A stretch of DNA of 16,553 nt from SKVR01 sp964410015 (GTDB lineage Bacteria; Bacteroidota; Bacteroidia; Bacteroidales; UBA7960), in contig CAYPFV010000060.1 in the NCBI GenBank assembly GCA_964410015.1, positions 1 through 16,553 on the forward strand, given 5' to 3'. Position numbers and translations under genes: made by a program. Of the stretch, positions 1-7,369 are shown one piece after another. Numbering within the stretch: position 1 is the stretch's first letter; the number at the start of each line of letters is the position of its first letter. The notes beneath the pieces were generated by a model. It was not told where the DNA came from, made no database searches, and was given only the letters and a program-made list of their open reading frames with translations.

Positions 1-51
1 CATTATAATCATGTGCGTGTGTGTCAAAAACTTTGTCATGGCTCGGTTCAT
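1..51 (+). repeat. Dispersed 51-bp direct repeat, copy 1
   Basis: Matches 14293-14343 in the same orientation at 48 of 51 positions; the differences are at offsets 26, 31 and 40. It begins at the first base of the window, so its true left end may lie outside. It lies about 130 bp upstream of recQ. The nature of the element is not recognised; an insertion-sequence end, a recombination-site remnant or a short non-autonomous repeat are possibilities. Confidence 0.85.
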
Positions 52-86
52 CAAAACATCACAGTGAAAATGGTTTCAAATGTTTT

Positions 87-94
87 TATCTTTG
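87..94 (+). promoter_or_regulatory. Candidate -7 promoter element for recQ
   Basis: TATCTTTG fits the Bacteroidota -7 consensus TAnnTTTG and lies about 90 bp upstream of the recQ start. No convincing -33 TTTG partner is visible at the usual spacing, so this rests on one short motif. Confidence 0.35.
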
Positions 95-120
95 CCAGAG
101 ATCGTATTTTGAATAAAAGA

Positions 121-140
121 CTTTTCTTGTATGAGAAAAG
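121..140 (+). other. Hairpin in the recQ leader
   Basis: CTTTTCT (121-127) and AGAAAAG (134-140) form a perfect 7-bp stem with a 6-nt loop, between the candidate -7 element and the recQ start. The 9-mer AGATCGTAT occurs at 99-107 and again at 139-147, overlapping the right end of the stem. No U-tract follows, so it is not an obvious terminator. Its role is unknown. Confidence 0.35.
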
Positions 141-184
141 ATCGTATGATGACAGCAAACCTTACCTGAAAAGTTTATAAAACC

Positions 185-2101
185 TTGGAAATAAAGCATA
201 TTTTATCGAAATACTGGGGTTATTCCTCTTTCAGACCATTGCAGGAAGAGATCATTACTTCGGTATTGGATGGTAAAGATACCATTGCACTGCTCCCCAC
301 CGGTGGAGGAAAATCAATATGTTTTCAGGTACCGGGTTTGGTTCTCGAAGGAGTTTGCATAGTTATATCTCCGCTTATAGCACTTATGAAGGATCAGGTA
401 CAAAATCTGAAAAGCAGGGGTATAAAAGCTGCCGCAGTATACTCAGGTATGCACAGCAGCGAAATCGATATTACGATTGATAACTGTATTTATGGTGATA
501 TAAAATTTCTCTACATGTCACCAGAGCGCCTTACAACAGATATTGTAAGGATGCGCCTTCCTAAAATGAAGGTAAATCTGGTAGCCATTGATGAAGCTCA
601 TTGTATTTCGCAATGGGGTTATGACTTTCGCCCCCCCTACCTCAAAATAGCAGAAATAAAAGATTTATTACCCACAACTCCATTTTTGGCACTTACAGCA
701 ACAGCTACACAAGAGGTGATTCATGATATTGGTGATAAGCTCCAGATGAAAAACAAGCAGGTATTCAGGCAGAGTTTTGAGCGAAATAATCTGGTGTATG
801 CGGTACTAAAGGAAGAAAATAAGCTTCAGCGCCTGCTGAAGATTTGTAATAACGTAAAAGGTACGGGCATCATATATGTGAGAAACAGAAGAAAAACAAG
901 GGAAATATCTGATTTTTTGAACAAGAATAACATCCCAGCTGATTTTTATCATGCCGGGTTAGATGCAAAAACCCGGGATGCCCGGCAGGAATCCTGGATC
1001 AGGGAAAAAGTAAGAGTTATAGTTTCTACTAATGCTTTTGGCATGGGGATCGATAAGGCTAACGTCAGATTTGTTGTTCATATGGATTTGCCCGATACCC
1101 CGGAGGCCTATTTTCAGGAAGCAGGACGCGGCGGACGAGACCAGAAAAAGGCATATGCTGTATTGCTTTTCAATCAGTCAGATGTTATAGAAGCAAAAAA
1201 AATTATAGAAACCTCCTACCCCCCGCTCGATTTTATAAAAAACGTTTACAATGCCGTTGGTAATTACCTTCAACTTGCCATTGGAAGCGGAAAAAACAAA
1301 CGGTATAATTTTAGTTTGAGTGAGTTTTGCAATCATTTTGACCTGGAAAAACTTACTACATTCAACGCCTTAAAAATTCTTGAGAAAGAAGGATACATTG
1401 CCCTTTCGGAGGCGTTTGCTCATTCTTCAAAAATACATATTTACCTCAATAAGGAAGAGTTGTATCGTTTCCAGGTTGCCAACCCAATGTATGACCAGTT
1501 GATTAAAACCATTTTAAGATCATATACGGGTTTGTTTACCGAATTCGTGAAAATTGATGAAAAAGATTTGGCAAAAAGAATCAATAAAGATGAGAAAGAT
1601 ATTGCAAAGCAACTAAAAAAGCTGCATCAAATGCATGTTATTTATTACGAACCACAAAATAAAAGGCCACAGATTGTTTTAACGGAAGCACGGACAGATA
1701 TAAAACATATACGCATCTCGGGAGAAAATTATCGTGAAAGGAAGCTTTATGCAGAAAAACGACTACATGCCATGCTCAATTATATTCAATCTGAGAATTA
1801 TTGCAGAAGTGTTTTGCTTTTAGAGTATTTTGGTGAAAAAAACAGAAAACCATGTGGCATGTGCGATGTATGTCTGAAAAGAAATAAGGCAACTATTGGT
1901 GACAGAGATTTCCGTGCTTTAAGCAAAACTTTGAAAACATATGTGGAAAAGGAGGCGCTTACTGTTGAACAACTTTTACAAAAACTACCTGATGAAATTC
2001 CTGAAAAAAAAGCACTTATGACTATTTATTACCTTATAGACAGTGGCAAAATAGTATGTAACAAAAAAAGTGGAGACCTTCATTGGACGGGAGAAAGTTA
2101 A
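185..2101 (+). CDS. recQ: ATP-dependent DNA helicase RecQ
   Basis: A superfamily 2 3'-5' DNA helicase of recombination and fork repair, 638 residues. Visible motifs are motif 0 (F16..Q20), Walker A PTGGGKS at 38-44, DEAH at 136-139 followed by the RecQ aromatic loop (CISQWGYDFRP), motif III TATAT at 171-175, and motifs V/VI ending in QEAGRGGRD at 311-319. The zinc-binding cysteines are C540, C557, C560 and C563, far later than in E. coli RecQ (about 380-403). A winged-helix-like stretch (about 375-505) sits before the zinc cluster, and no clear HRDC domain follows it, only about 75 residues. The start is TTG at 185: an in-frame TGA lies at 167-169 and no ATG precedes the conserved YWGYSSFRPLQ segment. 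It is convergent with the downstream kinase gene and has no evident link to the chemotaxis genes. Confidence 0.95.
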   Translation: MEIKHILSKYWGYSSFRPLQEEIITSVLDGKDTIALLPTGGGKSICFQVPGLVLEGVCIVISPLIALMKDQVQNLKSRGIKAAAVYSGMHSSEIDITIDNCIYGDIKFLYMSPERLTTDIVRMRLPKMKVNLVAIDEAHCISQWGYDFRPPYLKIAEIKDLLPTTPFLALTATATQEVIHDIGDKLQMKNKQVFRQSFERNNLVYAVLKEENKLQRLLKICNNVKGTGIIYVRNRRKTREISDFLNKNNIPADFYHAGLDAKTRDARQESWIREKVRVIVSTNAFGMGIDKANVRFVVHMDLPDTPEAYFQEAGRGGRDQKKAYAVLLFNQSDVIEAKKIIETSYPPLDFIKNVYNAVGNYLQLAIGSGKNKRYNFSLSEFCNHFDLEKLTTFNALKILEKEGYIALSEAFAHSSKIHIYLNKEELYRFQVANPMYDQLIKTILRSYTGLFTEFVKIDEKDLAKRINKDEKDIAKQLKKLHQMHVIYYEPQNKRPQIVLTEARTDIKHIRISGENYRERKLYAEKRLHAMLNYIQSENYCRSVLLLEYFGEKNRKPCGMCDVCLKRNKATIGDRDFRALSKTLKTYVEKEALTVEQLLQKLPDEIPEKKALMTIYYLIDSGKIVCNKKSGDLHWTGES

Positions 2102-2106
2102 TGAAT

Positions 2107-2132
2107 AAAAGCAACAGGTTAGTTGCATTTTT
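2107..2132. terminator. Bidirectional terminator-like hairpin between recQ and the GAF-PAS kinase gene
   Basis: GCAAC (2111-2115) and GTTGC (2122-2126) form a 5-bp GC-containing stem with a 6-nt loop. The stem is flanked by AAAA on the left and A plus TTTTT on the right, so it carries a U-tract on both strands. It begins 9 bp after the recQ stop and overlaps the last codons of the minus-strand gene. This is the expected layout for two convergent genes sharing one terminator. The stem is short. Confidence 0.5.
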
Positions 2133-4362
2133 CAGAAACAACTCTTTCTATGATAGGAGATATTTCGTGAGTCTTTAATGGCTTGTACAAACAGTCTGTG
2201 ATCTGAATCCCTTTTTTGAGCATTGTTTCCACATTGTCTGTTTTGTCCAGCAATCCGATTATTTTTGGTAACCTTGATACAGAAGAATGGAACAGGTCAT
2301 GAAATCTTTGTACATTGATGTGGATGAGTGAATCAAAATCGATGATCAGAATATCTGGTATAGAAGCAGGATTAAATTTTTGTGTAATAATATTTCTGCT
2401 ATCGTAATATGTAGCATGATAACCCAGGTAACTTAGAGCAATGTTTACCAGTTTCTGGCTTAATCTTGAAAAACCGATGAAAGCAATCTTTATCCCAATT
2501 TTTGAAGAATTTTTTATCGTATGAATATCTTTTTTTGTTATATCAAAGATTTCACTGTTCTTTTTACGGAATACTTTTAAGGTAAACCAAAATGTATTTC
2601 CCTTGTTAACAGAACTTTCATAACCGATCTTACCCTCCATCTGGTCTACAATTTCTTTGCACAAAGCCAAATCCACACCAGTTCTTTCATATTTCCTGAC
2701 AGAATTTTTCTCCAGGTTCATGAAAGGTTTAAATATGTGTTCTTTAACAAAATTGTTTACCCCTGTTCCGTTATCAGAAACTTCAGTTTTGATCCATAAC
2801 TCATTTTTCTCAGGGGGGGGTAATTTAAAAAGATTCAGAAAGTGGTTATCTGATATTACTTTTGTTTTAATTTCTATAATTCCATTATGGGTGAATTTAT
2901 ACGCATTGTGCAAAAGGTTATCCACCAATTTAGAAATCAATAGTTTATCACTAATAATGAGGTCTGGTATCTCTTTATCATGTGAATAACGAAAAGTAAC
3001 AGGTTTTTCATTTTTGGCAGAAAATTTTTCAATCTTCTTATAAAAGAAATCTTTTAAGGAGAAAACTACTTTGCCCATTGAATGATTACCTTTTTTTGTA
3101 TTGGAATAATCAATTATTAAATCAATAACATCCCTAAGATTTTCACCTGATTCTCTCAGCATTTTCAAATAACCGGATTGTTTTTCATCCAGTTTTGTAA
3201 GGGAAAGCAATTCTGTTATACCCATTACACCAGCCAGTGGATTTCGTATTTCATGGCTAAGATTTGCCAAAAAGTTTTGCTTCAATTCCAAGGTATTGTT
3301 TACCAGCATCAGTTCTTGCTCAAGTGCTGAATTTCTTTTGGAAGAGGTGATGTCAGTGGCAAAAAATGAAAGTCCTGTTTGCTGTTTATTTTCAAAAACG
3401 GGGTTTACAGATATCTGATAGTTTTTTTTTATATCTCCCATCTGTAATTTCTTCTCTATAATCATTGGATGATTGCTAATCCCTTTTTTGATAATACTTT
3501 TCCAGAAACGGACTTCCTGAGAACTCAGGTGCCTGAAAAGATCAATGTTGTTATTCCAGGTTATCTTGTAAAAATCATAAAGCAATTTTTTAAATTTGGA
3601 ATTGGCATAAATTATTTTTAAATCATTGTTTAATGCCCAGATGGCCTCACTGCTATTCTCAAGCAAGGCAAGCATGTTTGCCTGGCCTTGGTTTAGTTGG
3701 GTTTCAGTTTGTTTTTTTCTGATCGCTTGTGTGGTTATATGGGAGAAGGTAAGTAAATTTTCTGTTTCAACAGGCGCCTGATTTGGTTTGCCAGCAAGCG
3801 TGAGTGATGCGAAGAGTTTTTCGCCGGCAAAAAAGTATGCAGATAAAAACCATCCAACGTTAACGATACTGTCAATTAATCTGGCAATTTTTTTAGGAAT
3901 TCGTTTAAAGGAAACATCATAAACTGAAGGAAAGAAAAAGATTTTATCTCTTTGGATGCTATTCAAATCTTCAGGTTGTATTTTAATTTTTGAGTCAAAA
4001 ATATTTAATCCGGTACTTTGGAAAATTTCATCAATTACATTTTGTTTTAAATTGGTATCAGCAAAAGAAAATGAGTTTTCTGAAGAGTTAAAATGGGTTG
4101 TGAAAGCAAATTTAACATTAAAAATACTTGTAGCCTTTTCAATGATATAGGAAGGCAGATCAGCTAAGGACACCTGATCAATTTCCAAAGCATATTGGTT
4201 TATGGCTTTCTGAATCCGGAGCGTATTTTTGTTTTCGTAAAATTTTTTGCTGGTTTGTTGATATAAGTGAGGATTAAATATCATCACAACAGGCTCATTC
4301 ACTCTTTTAAAAGGCTTATTTTTTTGTTTTTGAATGAAAGTTTTTTGTTTGTTATATAGCAT
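2119..4362 (-). CDS. GAF-PAS sensor histidine kinase with a degenerate receiver-like tail
   Basis: A soluble kinase of about 747 residues with no convincing membrane segment. Domains in order, counted from the ATG at 4362: GAF-like region (about 53-218), PAS (about 228-343), HisKA with an intact H box (His370 in SHEIRNP), HATPase_c (about 468-598) with N box and G1 (DNGTG) present, then a receiver-like domain (about 620-745). Two features are odd. The G2 lid motif, normally GTGLGL, reads RTGVDL (Arg560, Asp564). The terminal receiver keeps Asp675 and Lys727 in likely phospho-site and KP positions but has Gly-Phe (630-631) in place of the acidic pair and no Thr/Ser at the switch position. The open frame extends 7 codons upstream to a TTG at 4383; the ATG at 4362 is preferred, and an ATG at 4284 is also possible. 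It lies downstream of cheB across a gap of about 310 bp, so membership of the chemotaxis operon is uncertain. It may be a weak kinase, a pseudokinase or a gene in early decay. Confidence 0.85.
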   Translation of the reverse strand: MLYNKQKTFIQKQKNKPFKRVNEPVVMIFNPHLYQQTSKKFYENKNTLRIQKAINQYALEIDQVSLADLPSYIIEKATSIFNVKFAFTTHFNSSENSFSFADTNLKQNVIDEIFQSTGLNIFDSKIKIQPEDLNSIQRDKIFFFPSVYDVSFKRIPKKIARLIDSIVNVGWFLSAYFFAGEKLFASLTLAGKPNQAPVETENLLTFSHITTQAIRKKQTETQLNQGQANMLALLENSSEAIWALNNDLKIIYANSKFKKLLYDFYKITWNNNIDLFRHLSSQEVRFWKSIIKKGISNHPMIIEKKLQMGDIKKNYQISVNPVFENKQQTGLSFFATDITSSKRNSALEQELMLVNNTLELKQNFLANLSHEIRNPLAGVMGITELLSLTKLDEKQSGYLKMLRESGENLRDVIDLIIDYSNTKKGNHSMGKVVFSLKDFFYKKIEKFSAKNEKPVTFRYSHDKEIPDLIISDKLLISKLVDNLLHNAYKFTHNGIIEIKTKVISDNHFLNLFKLPPPEKNELWIKTEVSDNGTGVNNFVKEHIFKPFMNLEKNSVRKYERTGVDLALCKEIVDQMEGKIGYESSVNKGNTFWFTLKVFRKKNSEIFDITKKDIHTIKNSSKIGIKIAFIGFSRLSQKLVNIALSYLGYHATYYDSRNIITQKFNPASIPDILIIDFDSLIHINVQRFHDLFHSSVSRLPKIIGLLDKTDNVETMLKKGIQITDCLYKPLKTHEISPIIERVVSEKCN

Positions 4363-4434
4363 ACGAACCCTTTTGTATGTCAAGTAAAAATTGGATTAAT
4401 ATAAACTATTGATTTGTTTATTATTTATTTAGTT

Positions 4435-4462
4435 GGGTTCTCAGGTTTTTTTATGAGAATCC
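4435..4462. other. 9-bp stem-loop between cheB and the GAF-PAS kinase gene
   Basis: GGGTTCTCA (4435-4443) pairs with TGAGAATCC (4454-4462) over nine positions, including one G-T wobble, around a 10-nt T-rich loop. No U-tract follows the stem on either strand, so a standard terminator is unlikely. On the minus strand it would lie in the leader of the kinase mRNA or downstream of cheB. Confidence 0.45.
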
Positions 4463-4505
4463 GCCAATAATATGCTCTTCCTTTTTTTTACCTTGTTACC
4501 AACTG

Positions 4506-4541
4506 CAATGAAGCGTGAGTATTTTACTCATATTTTCATTG
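4506..4541. other. Long interrupted stem-loop downstream of cheB
   Basis: CAATGAA (4506-4512) pairs perfectly with TTCATTG (4535-4541). Inside, GTGAGT (4515-4520) pairs with ACTCAT (4526-4531), counting one wobble, around a 5-nt loop. It lies about 130 bp past the cheB stop on the minus strand and has no U-tract. It could stabilise an mRNA end or be a protein-binding inverted repeat. Confidence 0.4.
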
Positions 4542-4673
4542 TCCGGTTTATCACTTAAAGATATATTTAAACAAGTAAAATCTATTTCCGTAAATTACGT
4601 AAACAATCTGCGTATTTTTTATTATGTTCTGACAGGTATTTATTACATAAAACAATTAGTTATATAAAAATAT

Positions 4674-5765
4674 TTACCATTGTTTTTTGATAAAATCGGC
4701 CATTTTATTGAGAGGTAGAACCTTATCAACAGCATTTAGTTTAATTGCTTCTCTGGGCATTCCAAAAACCACACACGATTTTTCGTCTTGTGCAGCAGTT
4801 TTGGCACCCGATTGCTTCATTTCCAGCAATCCTTTTGCACCGTCAGCGCCCATACCGGTCATAATAATCCCCAATGCATTCCGGCCAGCATACCTGGCGG
4901 TAGACCGGAACAAAACATCTGCTGAAGGACGGTGCCGGTTCACCAGGGGGCCATCTTTTACTTCCACATAGTATTTGGCACCGCTTCTTTTGAGCAGTGT
5001 ATGCTTGTTACCCGGGGCAATAAGTGCGCGTCCTCTGATCACGCTATCACCATTTTCGGCCTCTTTGACAGTAATTTTGCAAAGTTCATCCAGTCTTTGG
5101 GCAAAACTTCTGGTAAAAACCTCTGGCATATGCTGCACGATTACAATACCCGGAGAGTCGGCAGGAAGTATTTCAAGTAATTCTTTCAGTGCTTCTGTAC
5201 CCCCTGTTGATGCCCCTATGGCAATGACCATCTCAGTGGTTTTGATCATACTTTGGTTTTTTGTAAAAGATGCAGGCATCATTACATCTGCAGAATATTT
5301 GGGTTCCACTGTTTTGGTGTTTTCAGCAGAAAAATGTTTTTTATTTTTGTTGATTTTTGCCCTCGCAGATGCTTTTACCACATCACATAGTCTGATTCTT
5401 GACTCTTCATAAAACTCTCTGGTTGATAATTGTGGTTTTGTAATAATCTCTACCGCTCCCACCTCAAGTGCTCTCAATGCTGTTTCGGTGCCAGATGCCG
5501 TTAAGCTTGAAATAATAACAACCGGAATTGGATGTTGCTGCATAATTTTTTTCAGAAACGTAATCCCATCCATACGCGGCATCTCAATGTCCAGTGTAAT
5601 TACATCCGGCACTTCTTTCTGAATTTTTTGTGCTGCATAAAATGGATCAGCTGCAGTACCAATAACCTCAAGTTCTTTATCCGAAGAGAATACGGTAGTA
5701 AGCGCTTGTCTTACCACAGCAGAATCGTCTACGATCAACACTTTAATTTTATCTTTTGAAGTCAT
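4674..5765 (-). CDS. cheB: Chemotaxis protein-glutamate methylesterase/glutamine deamidase CheB
   Basis: Removes methyl groups from chemoreceptor glutamates during adaptation and acts in the cytoplasm at the receptor array. It has 363 residues and the standard two-domain form. The receiver (about 6-125) has the acidic pair D13/D14, phospho-acceptor D59 in TLDIEMP, switch S86 and K110. A linker of about 50 residues leads to the methylesterase domain (about 175-360) with the catalytic triad Ser186 (GASTGGT), His212 (QHMPE) and Asp308 (GMGADGA). All key residues are present. The start is the ATG at 5765. A 70-bp gap separates it from cheD upstream and contains its own candidate -7 element, so it may have extra transcription. 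Since no CheA is encoded nearby, what phosphorylates its receiver is an open question; the hybrid kinase and Hpt protein are local candidates. Confidence 0.96.
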   Translation of the reverse strand: MTSKDKIKVLIVDDSAVVRQALTTVFSSDKELEVIGTAADPFYAAQKIQKEVPDVITLDIEMPRMDGITFLKKIMQQHPIPVVIISSLTASGTETALRALEVGAVEIITKPQLSTREFYEESRIRLCDVVKASARAKINKNKKHFSAENTKTVEPKYSADVMMPASFTKNQSMIKTTEMVIAIGASTGGTEALKELLEILPADSPGIVIVQHMPEVFTRSFAQRLDELCKITVKEAENGDSVIRGRALIAPGNKHTLLKRSGAKYYVEVKDGPLVNRHRPSADVLFRSTARYAGRNALGIIMTGMGADGAKGLLEMKQSGAKTAAQDEKSCVVFGMPREAIKLNAVDKVLPLNKMADFIKKQW

Positions 5766-5808
5766 TCGAATAAATTTAGAATCGTTTAGAATTTATACAC
5801 ACATCAGG

Positions 5809-5816
5809 CAAACATA
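5809..5816 (-). promoter_or_regulatory. Candidate -7 promoter element for cheB
   Basis: On the minus strand this reads TATGTTTG, fitting TAnnTTTG, about 44 nt upstream of the cheB ATG. No -33 partner is visible. A direct repeat TTTAGAAT (5775-5782 and 5785-5792, 10-bp period) lies between it and the start codon. Confidence 0.35.
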
Positions 5817-5835
5817 TTCAGGAAGCAAGCGCATC

Positions 5836-6306
5836 TTAACCTGCCGAGCCTTTGGGAATAATTTTTTGCAATACTGCTCCTGTGCCTGTATTAAACTGAA
5901 TCTTTCGACCGTTTTTGCCTCCCAGACTCTGGCCCGAAATCCTGATGTTCAATTCTTTTAAAACCTGCTGAGCAATTAAAATATTTCTTTCACCTATGTG
6001 AAACTGAGAAATATTGGTGTCAATCACCTCTCCTCCACCAAATATTTTGGCTATAATGTTTGATTTTTTTGAACCATTAGCAATCATCTTTTCCAGTAAT
6101 TTTTCAATAGCAATATTGCCATATTTGGGTGAGGCCAAACCTTCACCATTCCATAGAGGCAGCATGTAATGATTAATACCTCCTATTTTCAGAACCGGAT
6201 CGTACATACAAACCGCCACACACGAGCCCAGTATTGTATTTACCAGGTAGGGTGTTTTGCTGGCAAAAAGAGTAGAGGGGTACAAAAAGTGAGTTTTTAG
6301 TTCCAT
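5836..6306 (-). CDS. cheD: Chemoreceptor glutamine deamidase CheD
   Basis: Deamidates specific glutamines of chemoreceptors to glutamates, creating methylation sites. It has 156 residues, the usual length. The catalytic Cys29 lies in LGSCVAVCMYDP and His46 in the NHYMLP motif, spaced 17 residues apart as in characterised CheD. Thr24 just before the Cys is a plausible third catalytic residue. FGGGE (about 89-93) and the C-terminal GGKNGR segment are family features. It begins 11 bp after the stop of the upstream kinase-like gene, so the two are almost certainly co-transcribed. Start is the ATG at 6306. Confidence 0.95.
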   Translation of the reverse strand: MELKTHFLYPSTLFASKTPYLVNTILGSCVAVCMYDPVLKIGGINHYMLPLWNGEGLASPKYGNIAIEKLLEKMIANGSKKSNIIAKIFGGGEVIDTNISQFHIGERNILIAQQVLKELNIRISGQSLGGKNGRKIQFNTGTGAVLQKIIPKGSAG

Positions 6307-6317
6307 CCGGTCAACAG

Positions 6318-7226
6318 TTAAAACATTTCGCTACTATCATCATCGAATAAAAATTCATTTCCGTCACTTGATCCGGATGTGTCGTTATCAGGAACTTCTC
6401 CCGGGGGCAAGCAAACCGTAAAGGTGGTTTTTTTGTTTGGATAACTTTCAATATCTATAGAACCATTGAGCAGATCGAGAATTGCTTTGTTTACAGACAA
6501 ACCCAGACCATGTCCGCGTTTGATGGAGTTGATGCCGGTATCTAATCTTTTAAACCGGTCGAAAATTATTTTTTTATTTATTTCCGATACCCCTACCCCA
6601 TGGTCAGTCACCGATATACATAATTTGGTTTCTTGTAACCAAACCTTTAATATGATTTTTTTTTCGTTGTGATTAAAATTTACTGCATTACTGATCAAAT
6701 TAGCTAGGATGATCTTTAATTTTTCGGCATCGGTATAGAAATAAAAACGATTTTCACCGCCTTCTTCAATGTCTGATTCTACCAAAAAAGTAATACCTTT
6801 TTTCTTTGCTTCATATTTAAAGGTTTCCACCAAGTTTTCAATCATTTGAAAAATATCCACCTTCACGATCTCCGGCATCCATTCGCCGGCTTCAAGTTTA
6901 GCTGCGGCAAAAATATTTTTCAACTGAAAATCAAGGTGAAATGCTTCTGAATGGATTAGTTGCACCATAGAGATCACTTTATTCCAATCTTCTTTTTTAA
7001 CATCAAGGATATTGCGGCTCAATCCTAAAATGGCTGCAAAAGGGTTGATGATCTCGTTGGTAATGTTAGAAATAAAATGACTCTTGAGTGATTCCGACTC
7101 CTCCAATCGGGCATTTACATCTTTTAATTGTTGGGTTAGTTTTTTCAGCTCGGTGATGGATTTTTTGTTTTCACTGAATCTTTTCTCAAGTTCTTTCAGT
7201 AGTTCCTCATCGGTAATTTTATACAT
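6318..7226 (-). CDS. Soluble histidine-kinase-like protein lacking the phospho-acceptor His
   Basis: A cytoplasmic protein of 302 residues with no membrane segment and no recognisable sensor domain. Residues about 5-50 form a charged, leucine-rich coiled coil leading straight into a HisKA-like helix pair (about 45-115) and an HATPase_c domain (about 125-275). The ATPase looks competent: N box with N176/N180, G1 DHGVG at 208-212, F box FDRF, G2 GHGLGL at 238-243. The H box, normally SHEIxNP, reads TNEIINP: Asn57 (codon AAC, 7058-7056) replaces the histidine. A tail of about 25 residues is acidic and ends in an aromatic residue (DDDSSEMF). It is tightly coupled to cheD (11 bp) and follows cheR, so it belongs to the adaptation operon. 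Possible roles are a pseudokinase scaffold, an allosteric partner of another kinase, or an ATP-dependent phosphatase. Family assignment is firm; function is unknown. Confidence 0.85.
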   Translation of the reverse strand: MYKITDEELLKELEKRFSENKKSITELKKLTQQLKDVNARLEESESLKSHFISNITNEIINPFAAILGLSRNILDVKKEDWNKVISMVQLIHSEAFHLDFQLKNIFAAAKLEAGEWMPEIVKVDIFQMIENLVETFKYEAKKKGITFLVESDIEEGGENRFYFYTDAEKLKIILANLISNAVNFNHNEKKIILKVWLQETKLCISVTDHGVGVSEINKKIIFDRFKRLDTGINSIKRGHGLGLSVNKAILDLLNGSIDIESYPNKKTTFTVCLPPGEVPDNDTSGSSDGNEFLFDDDSSEMF

Positions 7227-7369
7227 ATAGCATTAATTTATATTTTTCTTTTGTTTGTGTTTTGAAATAATAGTTAAAGGAGTTGTTGATTATCGTAAAA
7301 CAGGCAGATCTGTTGCAGTTATGTTTTTCGTCAATACAGAGATTAGTTCTGAAAAATTGCACCAGCATG

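Noticed and set aside
2657..2989. A 110-codon plus-strand frame opposite the GAF-PAS kinase
   Set aside because: It is antisense to the ATPase domain and shows no motifs.
4363..4383. TTG start extending the GAF-PAS kinase by 7 codons (and similarly 11145-11177 for the hybrid kinase)
   Set aside because: The added residues are outside any domain, and in both cases an ATG lies just downstream at a sensible distance; the TTG was favoured only by frame length.
4975..5412. A 145-codon plus-strand frame opposite cheB
   Set aside because: It lies wholly antisense to a well-supported cheB, with no start signal or family features.
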